In this document: in pieces, positions 58,911 to 64,000 of the stretch | Numbering within the stretch: position 1 is the stretch's first letter | How the letters are laid out: the number at the start of each line of letters is the position of its first letter | DNA from: Climacteris rufus | Lineage: Eukaryota; Chordata; Aves; Passeriformes; Climacteridae | NCBI GenBank assembly: GCA_013398175.1 | Contig: VZRZ01008255.1 | Span: forward strand, 7,998-71,997 | Direction: 5' to 3' | DNA length: 64,000 nucleotides | Notes under the pieces: model-generated | The model's database searches: none | What the model was told of the DNA's origin: nothing | Seen by the model: only the letters and a program-made list of their open reading frames with translations | Program-made: the position numbers and the translations under genes

Positions 58911-61782
58911 AGGTGTCAGAACACAGAAACCACACATTGATATGTTAATCCTCTAATAACCAGCTTACGCTTAAATGCCTTAAAACCCTGGAGTAGCTCA
59001 TTTGGGAGAGTTTGCAGGATCAAAGACTAACAGCATGTATTTTTTCAAAGACATGGTGGTCCGTGACATCAAAAGCAGAGACATTTAGTGCTACACTTCC
59101 ATTCTGTGCAGCAAATATTCCATAGATTATTCCACACTAGCACAAGCAGTAGTTACAGGAGAGAAAGGCTAGAACTCCATCAAAACCTCACCTCTGTCAA
59201 GAGACAGAAAGATATGGTAAGCTATGAAAAAAGATCCTTTACTGAAGTGGAGAAAATCTGCGATCAAGGTTTCTTGGCTTAAAGATCATTACTACCATCA
59301 GTCAGTCAGCAGGAGAATTAAAAATCATCATGTTTTAACACCAGCTGGCAACTCAGCACCATGCAGCTACTCACTCCCCCATCAGTGGGATGGGAGAGAG
59401 AATTGGAGGAGTAAAACCAGCACAAAAAATCTATCTGCAGTGTTGTTAGATGGATGGAGAGTGCTACACAAAACTGCACACAAAACAAGAACACGCCATG
59501 AGTAGCTGACATTTAAATTTTAAATATCAAAACTTTCATAAACTGACTTTTGAAAAAAGGAAATTCCAAGTCATATTTAGCCCTGGGTTTTTCAGTTAGA
59601 TTGCAGAGTTGTTTTAAATAATTGTAAGAATTGTAGCCAGAGTTAATTCTGACATGTGAAGCAATCAGAAAAAAAAATTGCTATAAAGACTAAAAAAAAA
59701 AATAAAGGTGGTCCAACACAAGTTTTATGTCCAGCAACCAGTTTTAATTAGCTAGCTCAACATGAAATGGCCCTGTTTATATTGAGCATAAAGGTAAAAA
59801 TTACAGTGGTGCTGAGGTATTGTGATAAAGGTGGCACTATAATATTGGAAAACTCAAAAATCCAATATAAGAAGTAACTTCATCTTAGTGCAATAAGTGC
59901 TTACCAGAAAATACCTTCTTTTCTGTTCCATTATGCATCTTATCATGCCTGTAGTAGCTTTTAAAACCACAATTTTGATATTTTGATTTACTCGTGGTTT
60001 TTGGAGAAGCTTTTCTAGACCTAAAGATGATGATAGTTATTGCAAGCGTCTAAAGTAATACAGGACTTTGTAACTAGGGAATGAATGTGAAAACAAGAAA
60101 AAGAGGGTCTAAAATAACAGTGTTTGAATGAAAACAAATACACTTCATTTGCTTGCTTTAGATTCCTCACCCAAATTCACAGCTTAATATAAGAATATAA
60201 TTTCTAGTTAAACATTAATTTCCCATCTCATATAAATCAGAGCTGTCATCATCTAAAGGCAAAATTCAGCCACTAAGCCAATAATAGAATGGGATAAATA
60301 AGCTCAAAATGCATCTTGAATATCCAGGATAAGAGAGAGAACTTCTTCCTTCAATTGTGAATCTGAATAGTGGCTGTATATTATGGATCTAAACACCTTT
60401 GATAGTGTTATGCAGCTTGTTTAGACAGCTTACCAGAGAAACTTGATTTGTGATTAATTGCATCAATTAATCAGTTTATAGCCATTGTACCTGGAACAAA
60501 ACATGAAGAAATTAGATTCACATATCTGCCTTAAAATAGTAATGCAATCATAAAATATAATACAAAAAACCAGTTTTATTATTTTTACAATTACATATAC
60601 ACTCCATACAAAAGACAAAGAAAACAAAAGGTTAAAGCTGCTAATACTGACAGCTCTCGGTTAACAGCCAGAGTTCCACAGACTTCTTTTGGTATTCATG
60701 AATCTATGCTGACTTACACAAAGCCAAGATTTGTCTTTTATTAAAACGTAATATGTGGAATGGGTGTTCTTTAATTTTCTTTCAAACAGACATCTTCAGC
60801 TCTGTTAACTCCATTGAATTCCACTTTGTAACATCCAGGTCATATCTCATTTCCCAATTCCAAACATCCATCAAAGACTAAAATGTTCTGGCCTATTTTA
60901 CACATTTTTAATAATGTTACAAAGACTGATAAGACACAAAATTCAGTTTGTGAAAATCAAAACAGAAAAGATTTTAATGTCAATGTCAGGCACGGTAACA
61001 TAAATGACATCACAAAACCATTAAATCAGATTAACAACAATTTTAGAAATGAATGGAATTATCTCCCAGCCACAAAGAAAATGTTGAAAAAAAACCCAAA
61101 CAGGCACAAGAAATAAGCTGTACTCTACTTTGGTAGGAGCCCTTTAGGAGCAGCTGTACATTTTCCTTACTATTTCAGCTTTTAATTTCACAATTTTACT
61201 ATTTTTTATGCCAGTGAATAATACAATTTGGGTGAGAGCATTTGCTCACCCTCAAAAATAGATTAGTACGATTTTATATTGCACTGAAATCATACACAAA
61301 AGTCCTAAGTTCCTTTGATGTAAGACAAAGAAAACTTTAACATTGAAAAGAAAATGGCAAAGGACAAGCAAGCAAATTGCCTAGAAACAAAATTTACACC
61401 AAGAACTAGAGTATATTAATCAAATAAATAGCCTCAGTGCAACAAAAAGCTTTATTAAAAGACTGATGACAGTAAGCAAACAATGTATTCCGTATTTATC
61501 AGCTTTCTCTTATACTGAGTGGTTCTTAATAACTCTCAGCAAAAACTTAACAAAATAAATTCTAGGGCCCATAGTAAATTTATGCCACAGTATAATTATA
61601 AAATGATGCAGCCTAACATGCAACTTAAAGATAAGTTTTTATTGTCAAATAAAAGCTAATATAAATTTCACATGTACATATAAATTTTATAATCTGAAAA
61701 TGTTGTATGAATAATAGAGTATTGGTTAAACTTGTAATGCTTTGATAGTAGTCAATGACCACGAACCTTTTTTTCCCTGCCA
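58911..61782. other. Unannotated AT-rich DNA
   Basis: No gene or known repeat recognised apart from the palindrome at 60,451. Confidence 0.5.
60451..60473. promoter_or_regulatory. Perfect homeodomain-type palindrome
   Basis: TGATTAATTG and its exact reverse complement CAATTAATCA are separated by CAT. Each arm holds TAAT/ATTA cores, the word bound by homeodomain proteins. Paired inverted arrangements are used by dimeric homeodomain factors. Function is inferred from the motif only. Confidence 0.3.
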
Positions 61783-61788
61783 TGTCTG
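61783..61788. repeat. Target-site duplication TGTCTG (left)
   Basis: Repeated at 62,461-62,466 right of the LTR. Confidence 0.85.
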
Positions 61789-62460
61789 TGTGGCAGCGTA
61801 TGTGGCAAAAGTCACGGCCCCACAGGCTCAAGACTGGTGGACTCAGCCCGAGGTTGCCACTGTCTGAGCCACACTCCCTTGTCAGGGTGAGCTTTCTGGC
61901 TCACCCCCAGCATCCCTTGCAACGTTGTTTACATGTTTCAGTTTATTGGTTAATTAAGGTATTACTTCATGTTCTGGGTATGGTTATGTTCTGGAAGCTT
62001 CATGGCTGTTCAGTTCCCCATTGGTTCCATGTAAATCCTTGTACCCCAACTGGTTACTCTCTCCTGCTTGGATCCCGAAAAATCCCCTGCCATCCCCCTG
62101 CCCGCTGCCTGGTCCCTGAAGCCTTCAGCTCTTCCTGATCCTCGCGCCACTGCTCCCAGACACCAGACCCTCGCACCACCTCTCCTGGACCCCGGACCTT
62201 CTCCTGCCTTCCCTGCTGCCTCTCCCCGGGAAATAAAAGAGCTGGAAATCACATCAGAGCCCTTCTCTCTGGCATTTATCCTTGCTTGCACCCATAACAT
62301 CAGCCCGGGGCTCGCTCTCACTCAGAGGAGCCAGCACTAAACGGAGCTGCTGGAGGATGCCCTGTGTCTGGGGAAGCTGCGAGCTGCAGCCCCCAGGAAA
62401 CCAGGGTCACTCCCAGACTATCGCTGAGTGGCCTCGAGCAGCTACCCAGACCTAGCGATA
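61789..62460 (+). mobile_element. Solo LTR, ERVK-type (672 bp), family of 47.8 kb copy
   Basis: It starts TGTGGCAG and ends GCGATA (the expected CA has become TA), between copies of TGTCTG. It shares CCCCATTGGTT (ATTGG at 62,020), poly(A) signal AATAAA followed by AGAGCTGGAAATC (62,232) and TCAGAGGAGCCAGCAC with its relatives at 47,806 and 17,262. A clear TATA box is not seen; the equivalent position is decayed. It is more diverged than the 47.8 kb copy and so probably older. Confidence 0.88.
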
Positions 62461-62466
62461 TGTCTG
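62461..62466. repeat. Target-site duplication TGTCTG (right)
   Basis: Right copy of the duplication of the 672-bp LTR. Confidence 0.85.
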
Positions 62467-62594
62467 TAAATTGCAAAGTTTTAATATACCTTGACTGACA
62501 TGGATAAGAAAGTTTAAGAATTTCCATTTCCTTTGCTTAGCAGTGTCCAGACAATTTAGAGTTTGCACAGAACTCAGTGTTCTTGCATCATCTC

Positions 62595-62745
62595 ATAAGT
62601 GCCCAGGGACTGGCAACAAAGTCAATGAAGGGTCTGGAAAAAGAATCCTGTGAGGAGTCACTGAAGCAGTCGGGTTGGTCAGCATGGAGAAAAGGAGGCT
62701 GAGAGGGGACCTTATTGCTCTCTACAACTACCTGAAAGGGATATT
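62595..62745 (+). mobile_element. CR1 LINE fragment (C-terminal ORF2 region), plus strand
   Basis: Sense CR1: 'GAGTCACTGAAGCAGTCGGG', 'TGGAGAAAAGGAGGCTGAGA' and 'ACCTTATTGCTCTCTACAAC', then TACCTGAAAGGG. This is the DNA behind the conserved L(E)KRRL.GDLI.LYNYLKG motif near the end of CR1 ORF2. About 150 bp remain and the 3' terminus is missing. Confidence 0.9.
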
Positions 62746-64000
62746 TTATTGTATCAGGCAAATATTTTTTAAGTACTCTCATTTCCCTGTTTCTATGTAC
62801 AATTTATCTTTTCCTTAGCCTTCCTCCAGTAACTTCTACTGGTTCCCTGAGTTCACAAACTCTACACTGTCATCTCAAAGTAACAGGAAAAATATTTGTG
62901 TTCCTGGTCCCCTGAGGTCTGGGCCTCTATTGAATGCCCTCCTAGACACTGCTTATACTGCAAACTACAACTCATCCTGCCTCTGCTTCATCTGCTCTAC
63001 ACCCTTCTTTCCAGTAGGTCCTTCTTAGCTGACTTCTGGGAAGGCAGAGTCCCTCCCTCCAATAGGAAGTTTCTATTAAATCAAAGTACCAACAGCTGAA
63101 CAATGAAAACACACAACAGTTACAGCTTTTTAACCAGGCGTGTTGCAGAACAAAGATAAATAAAAAGAACACCCAACACAAATCCTTCTACCACCTGACT
63201 TTATCCTCCAAAATAACTTCTTGGAAAGAAGGAAGAAGGTGGCAGCCAAATGCTAAGACTCTAGGTCTACATTTGTGGGAGGAAGGAGTCTCAAATATAT
63301 GTTGTAGAAGACGCCACCACAGAGCTATGGTGGCAGAGAGCAGTGTCCCATCCTCCTGTTGGAGTGCTGCACACTGAGTGCAGAAAGGGAAAAAGGCAGC
63401 AAGAGGGATCTTGTCCGAGTAATCTAGTGATAAGGTGTCCACACTGGATTTAAAAGTACTGAATTCAAACCTATTTTTAGATCTTTTTTAGGATTTCCTT
63501 ATATATCCAGGGTGGGGTGTGTCACCCCCTTCAGCTGCATCTCTCCACAGAGCATAGAGGAAACACAGATCAATACGCTTTTAAACTTGAGGCCTAAAAT
63601 TAAGTGGGATGACTTTGGTCCTAAGTCCCTGTACTAGATAGGCTAATCCAAGGTAGAGGAACTCCTCTGCTTAGTGATAGATCTACAGGGGGAGGTGAGT
63701 AGGTTGAGGATATATCAGGGAGAGTGAGAGACTGACTACTGGAATCATATCCTGCCTTCCCTAGGACAGGCCCAATGGGCAGATAGGATGCATGATATAG
63801 AGGACTCCTTATCATCTCTTCACCTGGCTGAACACAGTGACTTAAGGGGTAGGGAAAAATGATAGCAAGTTCCTGCCCAATGCAGAAGACTGCCCCAGCT
63901 TCCCAAGTGCCCTGACATAGTAATTACAAGGCTCTGCAAGTGGAACTGAAGAGTGACAAAGGAGATGTTGATCTAGGCTAAAGGTGTCACTGAGGTTTAG
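62746..64000. other. Unannotated DNA to the window edge
   Basis: No gene or known repeat recognised. It contains a small GGGGTG-tgt-CACCCC foldback at about 63,514-63,528. Confidence 0.5.

Noticed and set aside
1..64000. CRISPR arrays, bacterial operons, prophage or toxin genes
   Set aside because: Nothing of the kind is present; repeats, LTRs and splice-type signals all point to a vertebrate nuclear genome.

Overview
This window looks like gene-poor, AT-rich nuclear DNA from a bird, most likely a passerine. The case rests on the repeats. CR1 LINE fragments with the avian-type 3' end recur through the window. Several short LTRs have TG...CA ends, CCAAT/TATA/poly(A) signals and 6-bp target-site duplications, as expected of avian class II (ERVK-type) endogenous retroviruses. 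There is no bacterial gene organisation, no operon, no CRISPR array and no intact protein-coding gene. Most open frames in the window are chance frames or lie inside repeats.

Layout. 1-2.7 kb: low-complexity DNA and an old CR1 fragment. 2.74-3.89 kb: a GC-richer, unclassified repeat-like block with promoter-like motifs. 8.1-8.64 kb: CR1 ORF2 remnant. 9.9-10.3 kb: weak LTR-like block. 10.97, 12.32 and 14.90 kb: CR1 3' ends; the last is fused to a tRNA-Phe-derived sequence, giving a SINE-like chimera. 17.26-17.85 kb: minus-strand LTR. 18.0-19.86 kb: CR1 complex including a CR1 nested in another CR1. 22.41-22.93 kb: solo LTR with a 6-bp duplication. 26.8-27.4 and 35.4-36.0 kb: two copies of a roughly 0.5 kb direct duplication sharing a 186-bp identical core. 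42.5 kb: a convincing candidate last coding exon on the minus strand, with a 155-bp direct repeat and an assembly N just upstream of it. 47.8-48.9 kb: two solo LTRs 96 bp apart. 52.1-52.8 kb: minus-strand solo LTR. 58.4-58.9 kb: second member of the 22.4 kb LTR family. 61.8-62.5 kb: another solo LTR. 62.6 kb: plus-strand CR1 fragment.

The only host coding signal I would defend is the 42,507-42,620 exon. If it is real, sequence above 42.6 kb is intron or upstream of a minus-strand gene, and sequence just below it is 3' UTR. A 42-nt exon-like segment at 24,211-24,252 on the plus strand has strong splice motifs but no recognised protein. No previously undescribed multi-gene system is visible. 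The strongest unusual leads are the tRNA-Phe/CR1 chimera, the duplicated block with its unusually identical core, the unclassified 2.74-3.89 kb element, and the wobble-preserved hairpin in the LTR U3. Boundaries of diverged repeats are by eye and may be off by tens of bases.
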